From assembly GCA_031414415.1 (NCBI GenBank), contig JANNVK010000063.1, forward strand, positions 1-6,296: a stretch of DNA of 6,296 bases, given 5' to 3'. Source of the DNA: JANNVK01 sp031414415. Its GTDB lineage: Bacteria; Acidobacteriota; Blastocatellia; Pyrinomonadales; Pyrinomonadaceae. The notes under the pieces are model-generated. The model worked only from the letters and a program-made list of their open reading frames with translations. It did not search any database and was not told where the DNA came from. Position numbers and translations under genes: made by a program. Below, piece after piece: positions 1 through 6,158 of this stretch (positions within the stretch are counted from its first letter, which is position 1; each line of letters starts with the position of its first letter).

Positions 1-3000
1 ATCCGTAGCTAGTGTTTGAAGCGGTGTCGATAGATCATCAGGCGTTCCAAGACATCCCAAATCTGTAAATATCGAAACCGAAACTCCAGAAATCCCAACC
101 TCAACTGCATCTATCACTCCATTATTATTCGTGTCATACCACACTCGGTTCCCGATTGAATAGGTTGCTGTTCCACGGAATCCAAAATCATACGTATGCG
201 AGTTATTACCTGCCGCTCCGGTATTAAAATTCACCACCGCATCACTGCCAACAATCGATCCATCTGAATCCCTCGAATCTCCATTCAAAGTCCCATCTGC
301 ATTCGGCACTGCCGGAAATAATCCGACCAACGGTTGTCCCGCTCCAAACTCACTCGATGGAACTCGCACTTGATACGCCGTGTTTGGGTTTATTGAATAA
401 GTGCAAGGAATGTTGTAATTAACTTCTAACGACGGAGCCGTAGTCACTCCGCTTTCATACGCACTCATATCACGGGAAGGCGATCCAACCGAAGCGTTGT
501 TTCTAAACGTGAAAAACATCGAATTACCGTTTACCCAACCCGAACGATTGACAAGTGATTGAACAATTGTTCCAACGTCGGGTGTGCTGTATCGGGTGCC
601 TGCTGTAAATGCCGGAATACCGTTCCAGTTAACCAATGTTGGAATTAGAGTTCTTCCGGAGATATTGGAGTTTGCATTTACAATCGTCGGAGGATTATCT
701 GAATCTTGAGCATTTATTCTTTGATTCAAAGTTGTGGTTGTACCTGTAACTCTGGAGTTTAGAAATATATTTGCCGAAGTGATTGTTGCGTTTTTCGGAA
801 CGTTTACATTTGTAAATCTGTAAGCGTTAATAAACGTTGTAGCTAATATATTGTTTGAAAAATTATTCCCGACTGCCAGCGAGGCTTGCTCAAGCCCGTC
901 GTCGCTGCCTGTGGAAACAGACGAAACTGCTTTGTTTGTGCAAGTTGCACCTGTCGGAGAAAGATTTGAATCATTGATTCCGCCGAATACATAATTTCCA
1001 TTAGCATCGGTTGGCACGGTTCCGACTTTTGTATCGACTGTGCCGTCGTTGTTTGTGTCCGCCCAAAGTTCAACGTCCACATTCGGAATTCCGGCTTCGT
1101 TGGCATCTTGGACACCGTTGCCGTTGGCATCGTTCCAAATTAAATTTCCGACTTGCAACGGGGCATTGCCTTTTAATAATTCGACATCGCCGATGCCGTT
1201 TGCTTTACCTAACAAACCGTTGACATTCTCTGAACCGTTGGCGTAAAGTTGGATACCGCGAACTTTTGTGCCGTTTGTCGTATTGTGCATCGCAACACCT
1301 TGAGCACTAACTTGATTAAGTGGATCGAACGCGGTCGATATTACTTCACGACTGCCTCTGTAATTGGCTAAACTGCCACTCGAAATTTCATTATGCGAAC
1401 TTCCGCCACCTAAATCGATTAAATCTTGAGCATAAAACTCACCGTTTCCCGGACCTTGCGTGTTGGCAACGCCCGAACCTGTTTCGCTTCCGCATGAACC
1501 GTTACTTTCAACGCTCCAAATTCCGCCTGACTGACAAGCCTTGAGAATGTCTCCGCCTTGAAAACCTGCTCTCGTAGTAGTATCGGCAGCAATCGGACGA
1601 TAATTGACATAACCGATTTGACTCGTTGCACGATCGAGAAAGCCGATTGACATCGAGTTATTTGTGTCAAATTCGATGTCAGACATAATCGGTGTCGGAC
1701 GTGCAAGGCGAACAGCGGCAGACGGCATATTAAAAGACGCATCGTTGTAAGTATCTGTCCACGGATACCATTGAGTTGTATTTGTCGGAGATAAATTTGC
1801 ACCTGAAGCATCGTTGTAAACAATACCTTTGTTGTAATCCAACGGAATGTTCAAAACGGTTGTGAAAGCGGTCGGCGAACTTGGATTAAATGAAAGAACA
1901 TAACCTCTCAAATCAGTTCTAGCTCCGCTTTCTGCTGAACAAACTCCGCCGAGATAGCCGAGTCCGTTATTAAATGCCAATGCCCACGGACGAAAAACGC
2001 CGTTTACGCAAGTCGGAACACCTGAAAATCCACTTAACGGATAATTTACAAAAGTTCCCGGAGTTGTTGATGAAACATCTAATTTGAAAATTGATTGGTT
2101 GCCGGTATTGAGGTTTACACCCCACAAATTGTTGCCTGTTTCATCGATGTCAATATCGCCGAGTCCTTGTTTGCCGACTGCCGCAAATGCCGGAACATCG
2201 TTGTTCGGCGTAATTTTATCGGCGGGAAGTCCGCGAGCCGCGTTTGTTCCTAAAGCACCAAGTGTCAAACTATAAGGAGCGACAGTTAAATCGACAAAGT
2301 TGGAAGTCGTGTAAGTCGCACCGACGTTTGTAACATAAATTCCGCCTTTTCCTTGCGATCCGAGTCCGATGTGTCGCTTGACCGTCGCTGCTGAAAACAC
2401 GCGGTTTCTGTTACCTTGCCACGCAATTCCCCACGTCGCTCCGATTTGCGAACCGGTCGCCAAGGTTTCGATTCGGGTGTCTGATCCCGAATAACGAAAA
2501 CCTGCGAGAGCCATATTTGTTCCCGCAGTTCCGCCGCCGAGCGGGTCGCCGTTTGTATAAACCGGCACGACCAACAACGGATCGGGTTGTGTAAAATCTT
2601 TGTTTCGGATAACGCCTGAATCAACGTTTGCGGTTGTTCCGTTCGGCACGAGGCGAACGGTCGAGGCGTTGTTTGTCCCGACTGCCGACGGCGAATATCC
2701 GCTCGGTAAGGTTGTGAATTCAATTCGGTAAGGTCCTGAGCCAGTTGCAATTAACGTGTAAGTTCCGGTCGAACTAGAAATAGTAGAACCTTGATTAATT
2801 CCACTAGAATCATATGCAGTAACAGTAACTGCGGCAATTCCTGAGTCAACTGCGTAATTTGGAGCAGTTCCCGTGGTGTTCATCACACCGTTCATATTGT
2901 AATCAACGTAAGCAATTCCTGAGATTGTTCCAGATGCAGAAACGTTGAAAAGTGGAAGTCCTGAGAGAGCTATCGCAAACAACAAAGTAAGGACAGTTAG

Positions 3001-3030
3001 TCTCTGTGTTTGACTGGGAAGTTTATTCAT
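1..3030 (-). CDS. Large secreted SdrD_B-repeat surface protein, 5' part (C-terminus beyond window)
   Basis: Codons 1-1010 of one uninterrupted frame; I checked every line and found no stop, and the frame runs off the left edge. The ATG at 3030 is preceded by GGAG six bases upstream and starts a Sec signal peptide (hydrophobic stretch 11-28, likely cut after VSA, residues 30-32). Domains seen: an SdrD_B-like domain at about 35-140; a propeller-like middle at about 141-625, with WGIAW (200-204), GKGGIYV (227 on) and GDIDIDETGNNLWGVN (291 on); an SdrD_B repeat opening at VGNLIWNDANGNGVQD (627-642) and closing at YDFGF (947-951); and a second repeat from IGNRVWYDTNNNGVID (959-974). Asp/Asn-rich turns suggest calcium binding, as known for SdrD B domains. 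The first full repeat is interrupted by an extra domain (see 416-903). It is probably a cell-surface or exported adhesion or matrix protein. Its anchoring signal would lie in the missing C-terminus, and its function is not known. Confidence 0.9.
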   Translation of the reverse strand, partial: MNKLPSQTQRLTVLTLLFAIALSGLPLFNVSASGTISGIAYVDYNMNGVMNTTGTAPNYAVDSGIAAVTVTAYDSSGINQGSTISSSTGTYTLIATGSGPYRIEFTTLPSGYSPSAVGTNNASTVRLVPNGTTANVDSGVIRNKDFTQPDPLLVVPVYTNGDPLGGGTAGTNMALAGFRYSGSDTRIETLATGSQIGATWGIAWQGNRNRVFSAATVKRHIGLGSQGKGGIYVTNVGATYTTSNFVDLTVAPYSLTLGALGTNAARGLPADKITPNNDVPAFAAVGKQGLGDIDIDETGNNLWGVNLNTGNQSIFKLDVSSTTPGTFVNYPLSGFSGVPTCVNGVFRPWALAFNNGLGYLGGVCSAESGARTDLRGYVLSFNPSSPTAFTTVLNIPLDYNKGIVYNDASGANLSPTNTTQWYPWTDTYNDASFNMPSAAVRLARPTPIMSDIEFDTNNSMSIGFLDRATSQIGYVNYRPIAADTTTRAGFQGGDILKACQSGGIWSVESNGSCGSETGSGVANTQGPGNGEFYAQDLIDLGGGSSHNEISSGSLANYRGSREVISTAFDPLNQVSAQGVAMHNTTNGTKVRGIQLYANGSENVNGLLGKANGIGDVELLKGNAPLQVGNLIWNDANGNGVQDANEAGIPNVDVELWADTNNDGTVDTKVGTVPTDANGNYVFGGINDSNLSPTGATCTNKAVSSVSTGSDDGLEQASLAVGNNFSNNILATTFINAYRFTNVNVPKNATITSANIFLNSRVTGTTTTLNQRINAQDSDNPPTIVNANSNISGRTLIPTLVNWNGIPAFTAGTRYSTPDVGTIVQSLVNRSGWVNGNSMFFTFRNNASVGSPSRDMSAYESGVTTAPSLEVNYNIPCTYSINPNTAYQVRVPSSEFGAGQPLVGLFPAVPNADGTLNGDSRDSDGSIVGSDAVVNFNTGAAGNNSHTYDFGFRGTATYSIGNRVWYDTNNNGVIDAVEVGISGVSVSIFTDLGCLGTPDDLSTPLQTLATD
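416..903 (-). other. DNRLRE-like beta-sandwich domain nested in an SdrD_B repeat
   Basis: These are residues about 710-872 of the surface protein. The SdrD_B repeat runs normally to DANGNYVFGGI (675-685), then resumes only at YSINPNTAYQVRVP (878-891). The stretch between has the pattern of DNRLRE-type domains: an AYRFTNVNVPKNATITSANI strand pair (736-755), VNWNGIP (800-806), TPDVGTIVQSLVNR (816-829), GWVNGNSMFF (831-840) and a closing APSLEVNY (865-872). Cysteines 697 and 876 lie on either side of it and could form a disulphide at the base of the insert. The family assignment rests on motif pattern only. Domains of this type are beta-sandwiches found in secreted proteins; no ligand can be inferred here. 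Confidence 0.55.
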
Positions 3031-3192
3031 TTGTATCTCCAATTATTTTCTGTTAGTTCGACTGAAGGAAGACTTTTTACTAACTTTCTTGGGCTGAATG
3101 TCTGGGAGCATTAAGACAACCTGTTAAAATTTACAAAAAGCAGACATGGGGGAAACGACGTTTAATAAAGAAGGATATAGACTTTTGTCTAT
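3031..3192 (-). promoter_or_regulatory. Long 5' leader of the SdrD_B protein gene
   Basis: If transcription starts near 3192, the mRNA has a leader of about 160 bases. Two weak inverted repeats lie in it: TGTCT/AGACA (3099-3103 with 3114-3118) and GTTAGT/ACTAAC (3052-3057 with 3079-3084). The second closes about 12 bases before the GGAG. I see no match to a known riboswitch consensus, including the c-di-GMP types. No open reading frame with a signal-like or conserved product is apparent. Confidence 0.3.
3037..3040 (-). promoter_or_regulatory. Shine-Dalgarno site of the SdrD_B protein gene
   Basis: On the minus strand the sequence reads TTGGAGATACAA then ATG. GGAG sits six bases before the start codon. 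This fixes the start at 3030, in agreement with the signal peptide that begins there. Confidence 0.75.
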
Positions 3193-3193
3193 A
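3176..3193 (-). promoter_or_regulatory. Perfect 7+4+7 palindrome at the promoter/transcript start
   Basis: The minus strand reads TATAGAC, AAAA, GTCTATA: two 7-base arms with perfect complementarity around a 4-base loop. It lies directly downstream of the candidate -10 element, about where the transcript would begin. It could be an operator, a stabilising 5' hairpin, or a weak terminator for the upstream 330-residue gene, since a T-rich stretch follows. The stem is AT-rich, so the terminator reading is the weakest. Confidence 0.4.
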
Positions 3194-3198
3194 ATTGA

Positions 3199-3228
3199 AC
3201 AATAGCAAACAATGTAAAACAATGTCAA
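3199..3228 (-). promoter_or_regulatory. Candidate sigma70-type promoter for the SdrD_B protein gene
   Basis: The minus strand shows a consensus -35, TTGACA (3228-3223), then 18 bases, then TATTGT (3204-3199). TGC immediately before it gives an extended -10 (TGn). It lies 28 bases past the stop of the upstream gene, so the surface protein gene is probably transcribed separately, although no strong terminator blocks read-through. The predicted start is near 3192. Confidence 0.45.
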
Positions 3229-3255
3229 TTTATTTTTATTATTTTGTTTGTTGAA

Positions 3256-4248
3256 TCAATTGTCTTGTAGAAATGTGAATGTATCTTTTGCGGAATCATA
3301 ACTAAAACGATAAATTGTTTCCTGTTTTTCGGTCGGAGCGATGAGGTTGAAATTGAATTCGATTCCGCTGACAATCATTTCATTTTGCGGCGTAAAACGA
3401 ATTTTCCGGGCTTTGTCGTCGCCGCGTGTGCCGGCAGATTCAAGCGAAACTTCGCGTTTTGCGTCCGCCGAAAAACCGCCGTTTTCGTCTAAACCGACTG
3501 ACCAAACTTCGGGATTTCTCGCTAATCCGTAATACAAACGTTTGCCTTTCGCCGAATTAAAAACACCGATTCCGAATGCGTCGATATTTTCTAAAGTTGA
3601 TTTAACATTGCCGTTTGTTGAATCGATTTGATAGATTTTCCCGACTTCGGAAGTTCGTGTCGAACCGGCGACAGACGACGCATAAAGGCTCGAAGTTTCG
3701 CAGTCGTAACCAAGACCCAAAATACCGTAAGGATTTTGTTCAGTTGCATTTGCCGTTGTCGCAAGTTTCGTGAATGGCTTCATTTCCTGCGTATTTGTAT
3801 CAACTTTGTGTATCGTATTTTGTTCAGCAAATGGGTTGTCGAGAACGTTTATCATTGGTGCTGGTGAAACAAAAATATCGCCGCTTTTGTCCAGTTGAAT
3901 AGGTGCGAGATTTCCCGCAATTTTCCAGCTTTCGTGTTGATACGGCGGTTTACCTTGCTCGACAATCGCCAAACCTTTGACGCGATTTGCCGAAGTTGAA
4001 AGTGCCGCTTGATTTGTAAAACCTAGTTTGGAAACAAAAGCTGGCGATTTTGTGCAGCCTGTAACAATTCCAACTGCTCGCGGTTTTGTTTTATTGTTCA
4101 AAACACCGAGAAAAAACCAATAACCAAACGCCAAAAAAATCGCAATTCCAGCCAATGCCAAGACAAAATTTCGTTTTGATTTTGGCGAATTAATTTGAAC
4201 ATCAGTTCCAACTTTTGCCGACTTTATTTGCGTTTTCTTTTTGCTCAT
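3256..4248 (-). CDS. Single-pass membrane protein with probable extracytoplasmic beta-propeller
   Basis: 330 residues. A short, strongly basic cytoplasmic head (1-27) is followed by one hydrophobic segment (28-50, FVLALAGIAIFLAFGYWFFL at its core). There is no lipobox or clear cleavage site, so it is read as a type II signal anchor with residues from about 51 outside. The ectodomain has propeller-like blades: GDIFVSPAP (123-131) with a following IHKVD (146-150), GLGYDCETSSLYASSV (178-193) ending in GKIYQIDSTNG (203-213), and KRLYYGLARNPEVWSVGLD (236-254). The only cysteines, 65 and 183, may pair. I do not recognise a named family, and no catalytic motif is visible. The start is supported by an AGAG/AGGA-type sequence just upstream and by the anchor. 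It lies 64 bases after the amine-oxidase-like gene on the same strand, probably co-transcribed, so the two products may act together at the membrane. It could instead be a sensor or scaffold unrelated to that neighbour. Confidence 0.8.
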   Translation of the reverse strand: MSKKKTQIKSAKVGTDVQINSPKSKRNFVLALAGIAIFLAFGYWFFLGVLNNKTKPRAVGIVTGCTKSPAFVSKLGFTNQAALSTSANRVKGLAIVEQGKPPYQHESWKIAGNLAPIQLDKSGDIFVSPAPMINVLDNPFAEQNTIHKVDTNTQEMKPFTKLATTANATEQNPYGILGLGYDCETSSLYASSVAGSTRTSEVGKIYQIDSTNGNVKSTLENIDAFGIGVFNSAKGKRLYYGLARNPEVWSVGLDENGGFSADAKREVSLESAGTRGDDKARKIRFTPQNEMIVSGIEFNFNLIAPTEKQETIYRFSYDSAKDTFTFLQDN

Positions 4249-4260
4249 TCCTACTCTTTT

Positions 4261-4315
4261 CTGCTTACTGCTTACCGCTTACTGCTCACCGCTTACTGCT
4301 CACTGCTCACCGCTA
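4261..4315. repeat. Imperfect 7-bp tandem repeat, seven full units plus a partial
   Basis: On the plus strand the units read CTGCTTA, CTGCTTA, CCGCTTA, CTGCTCA, CCGCTTA, CTGCTCA, CTGCTCA, then CCGCTA. Only positions 2 and 6 of the unit vary (T/C). On the coding strand the unit is T(A/G)AGC(A/G)G. The tract fills most of the gap between the two middle genes. The TAG stop of the upstream gene (4315-4313) falls in the last partial unit, and the tract ends 12 bases before the next ATG. Every coding-strand unit contains TAA or TGA, and since 7 is not a multiple of 3, all three frames are stopped. Heptanucleotide tandem repeats of this kind are known from intergenic regions of some bacteria, such as cyanobacterial STRR sequences. 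Confidence 0.9.
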
Positions 4316-6061
4316 CTTTATCGGCACAAACATCGCCCCCGAATTACACGGCGAAACTTTAATTTTATACACGCCGTTTTCGACGTAATTTTCTGCCCAA
4401 CAATATTCTTTTCCTTTCGTGTCATCATTTTTCATTTGGGCAACATACCATAAAACGAGCGACGAATTTTCGATATTTTCGGGCGTTGGTTCGATAAATT
4501 TTTCGGGTCCTTGTTTGTAATCGGTGTTACAGCACGGTCCGATTGTAACTAAATCCGATTCGCCTTCATCGCGGTCTTTGGCGTTTTTGGTCGCATACAA
4601 ATACGCGAAATCGCCGCGAGAATTGTCGCCGAATTGCCCACGATTCGGTTCAACGTAAAAACCTTTTCCGCTTGCGTCTGACAGTTTGAATTGAAAGCCT
4701 TCTTTCGTGTAAATCGTGTCCGTTTTTTGCATCGTCCACGCTTCCGAAGTCCAATTTTTCCAGTCGTTTCCGTTCCATTCGGCAAGTGTATTTTGTTCGC
4801 CCGCAAACGAAATCCGCGTTACGGGGCGATATGTTCCATCGTTTCCGCAACCGCGTCCGAGACTTGCAACGGCGGGACGAAAACTGCCATCATTATAAAA
4901 CTCGTAAGTCTGTTTATATGAATAGTTACAAGGATTCGGATAACCTTCGCTGGTGTATTTTTGTTCGATTGCAAAGCCGACGGTTAGTCCGTTTTTGACT
5001 AAATCCGCGACCTTTGGAGCTTCGGACGCGATCACCGCAGCATGACTAAAATACGGACAACCGACCGCATCGCTATAACCGAAACCTTCGTTTTTTGAAT
5101 AACTGACGTGCCAATCAACCAACTTTGCGGAATTCAAAACAGGCTTGCCGTCAAACGAAACCGTTTCAACTTTTAAGCCGTCGGAATTGGTCAGCATATA
5201 ATCGAGTTTCCAGCCGTTTTTCTCAACAGAAGTCTTTGTTTCACAATATTTTGCTGTCAAATATTCATCTTGAATTCGGCGTTCGGTAACAGTTCTTTCA
5301 ACGCTTCCAACCTGAGTCCAACGCACACCAACAACCGCCAAATCTGTCAAATCGACAATCGTCCACAGGGCTTTTTCGCCTTTCACCAAAGTTGGTGCAA
5401 CGCACAAATGCAAAGATCTTTCGCACCGTGTTTTGTTCAAAGCAGTTTTCGTTCCCGACATCAACAAATCTTTTTGTTCAGGTTTGTAGCCGAGCGTTTG
5501 TAACACTTCGGGCGAATTTACAGTAATATCCAAAGCTAAATCTTGCAATGATTTAGGAACATCGGGTTGCGTGTTCGGGATTTTATTGACCGCTAAAACT
5601 TGGCTCGAATTCGCATCGACAAACGCATTTGTCGTCAGGTTTTTGGCGAAATTATACATCTCGACGCGGTAACATTTCGATTGTTTGCAAGTTGCGGTTG
5701 CGGTTGTGAAATCACCGTCGCGTAACGGATTGACGGCAAAAATTTCGTTGAATAATGATTCTTTCGACGTTTCATCGCGGACATTTTCAATAAATTTTGC
5801 ATCCTTAATCGCCGCAGTTTGAGCTTTTGTTTGAAAGTCGTCTAAACCTTCGGCAAGCAAAATCGGCGGTTCGAGTTTTAAGGTTGATTTAATCTTTTCG
5901 GCACGTTGTTTGACGAGTTCGGTTTGCGACATTTCACGCGGAAAAAGTGTCGCCGTTTCGCCGTCGTTTTTGATGCTTGACGATATTGATGTTGAGGTTT
6001 GATTTCGGCAAGCAAAAATTAATAGAAAGCCGACGAAGATAATTAAAGACTTGCAACGCAT
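4313..6061 (-). CDS. Copper amine oxidase-like lipoprotein, probably without copper site
   Basis: 582 residues. The N-terminus is a lipoprotein signal: hydrophobic 6-17, lipobox IFAC, lipidated Cys18. The fold is inferred from several copper amine oxidase (CAO) landmarks in order. A D3-like region has CYRVEMYNFAKNLTTNAFVD, with a vDl-type strand and LQDLALDITVNSPEVLQTLG after it, then ALWTIVDLTDLAVVGV. The catalytic-domain start is GWKLDYMLTNSDGLKVETVS (283-302), followed by YSD (D331, possible base). NYSY (379-382) matches the CAO N-Y-D/E-Y motif, where the first Tyr becomes topaquinone (here Y380), and YEFYNDGS follows. LVLWYVAQMKND matches the CAO LWYT-G-HH segment. The copper ligands look absent: H-x-H is replaced around GNDGTYRP (406-413), and the last His by K544/N545. 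The motif also has Ser for Asp/Glu. It is thus probably not a copper oxidase, but a structural or binding relative. Family CAOs are usually somewhat longer (about 640-760). The Shine-Dalgarno is weak. It is probably in an operon with the anchored propeller gene downstream. Confidence 0.7.
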   Translation of the reverse strand: MRCKSLIIFVGFLLIFACRNQTSTSISSSIKNDGETATLFPREMSQTELVKQRAEKIKSTLKLEPPILLAEGLDDFQTKAQTAAIKDAKFIENVRDETSKESLFNEIFAVNPLRDGDFTTATATCKQSKCYRVEMYNFAKNLTTNAFVDANSSQVLAVNKIPNTQPDVPKSLQDLALDITVNSPEVLQTLGYKPEQKDLLMSGTKTALNKTRCERSLHLCVAPTLVKGEKALWTIVDLTDLAVVGVRWTQVGSVERTVTERRIQDEYLTAKYCETKTSVEKNGWKLDYMLTNSDGLKVETVSFDGKPVLNSAKLVDWHVSYSKNEGFGYSDAVGCPYFSHAAVIASEAPKVADLVKNGLTVGFAIEQKYTSEGYPNPCNYSYKQTYEFYNDGSFRPAVASLGRGCGNDGTYRPVTRISFAGEQNTLAEWNGNDWKNWTSEAWTMQKTDTIYTKEGFQFKLSDASGKGFYVEPNRGQFGDNSRGDFAYLYATKNAKDRDEGESDLVTIGPCCNTDYKQGPEKFIEPTPENIENSSLVLWYVAQMKNDDTKGKEYCWAENYVENGVYKIKVSPCNSGAMFVPIK

Positions 6062-6072
6062 AATTTAGAACC

Positions 6073-6101
6073 AGAATACATTTTCAAAGAAGTAACATCA
6101 A
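6073..6101 (-). promoter_or_regulatory. Candidate promoter giving a near-leaderless mRNA for the lipoprotein gene
   Basis: Only 45 bases separate the end of the upstream terminator from the ATG. On the minus strand they contain TTGATG (6101-6096), a 17-base spacer and TATTCT (6078-6073). Each element matches the sigma70 consensus at four of six positions. A start 6-7 bases past the -10 would leave a leader of roughly five bases, consistent with the lack of a clear Shine-Dalgarno before this gene. Confidence 0.4.
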
Positions 6102-6105
6102 ACAT

Positions 6106-6133
6106 AAAAAAGGCTTCTCAATGTTGAGAAGCC
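6106..6133 (-). terminator. Rho-independent terminator after the C25-like gene
   Basis: On the minus strand a perfect 10-base stem (GGCTTCTCAA paired with TTGAGAAGCC, plus-strand 6112-6121 and 6124-6133) is followed at once by six T residues (6111-6106). The stem closes on two central bases, so the real loop is probably about four to six. It starts 25 bases after the TAA of the gene entering from the right and separates that gene from the lipoprotein operon. Confidence 0.9.
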
Positions 6134-6158
6134 GTAGGATTTGAAACTTAGTGAGTAA

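Noticed and set aside
1011..1246. Two overlapping plus-strand frames of 70 and 68 residues
   Set aside because: They are antisense to a well-supported SdrD_B domain. The compositions are Arg- or Pro/Ser-biased, and no ribosome site is seen.
1419..1823. 134-residue minus-strand open frame inside the surface protein gene
   Set aside because: It lies on the same strand but out of frame with the continuous 1010-codon frame. It is rich in Arg/Leu/Gln with no domain pattern or start signal.
2286..2750. 154-residue minus-strand open frame
   Set aside because: It is a frame shadow of the surface protein in a GC-rich stretch where stops are rare. The main frame shows coherent domains across the same bases.
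1..3030. Frameshift or pseudogene in the large surface protein
   Set aside because: All 1010 codons were read without a stop, and domain patterns continue in one frame. The missing end is due only to the window edge.
3031..3192. Riboswitch in the long leader, for example c-di-GMP
   Set aside because: No conserved core sequence or strong paired stems could be matched by eye. Only short 5-6 base inverted repeats are present.
3196..3255. Intrinsic terminator immediately after the 330-residue gene
   Set aside because: The sequence just past the stop is AT-rich with no GC-containing stem and T-run. Only the AT-rich palindrome at 3176-3193 could serve, weakly.
4261..4315. CRISPR-like array
   Set aside because: The units are 7 bases in direct tandem with no spacers, so this is a simple tandem repeat.
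4241..4453. Plus-strand 70-residue frame starting with a hydrophobic stretch resembling a signal peptide
   Set aside because: The hydrophobic LLTAYCSPLTAHCSPL segment is only the translation of the 7-bp repeat, and the rest is antisense to the lipoprotein gene.
4549..4998. Several short frames on both strands within the lipoprotein gene
   Set aside because: All are shadows of the 582-residue frame, which has the lipobox and the amine-oxidase-like pattern. None has a credible start.
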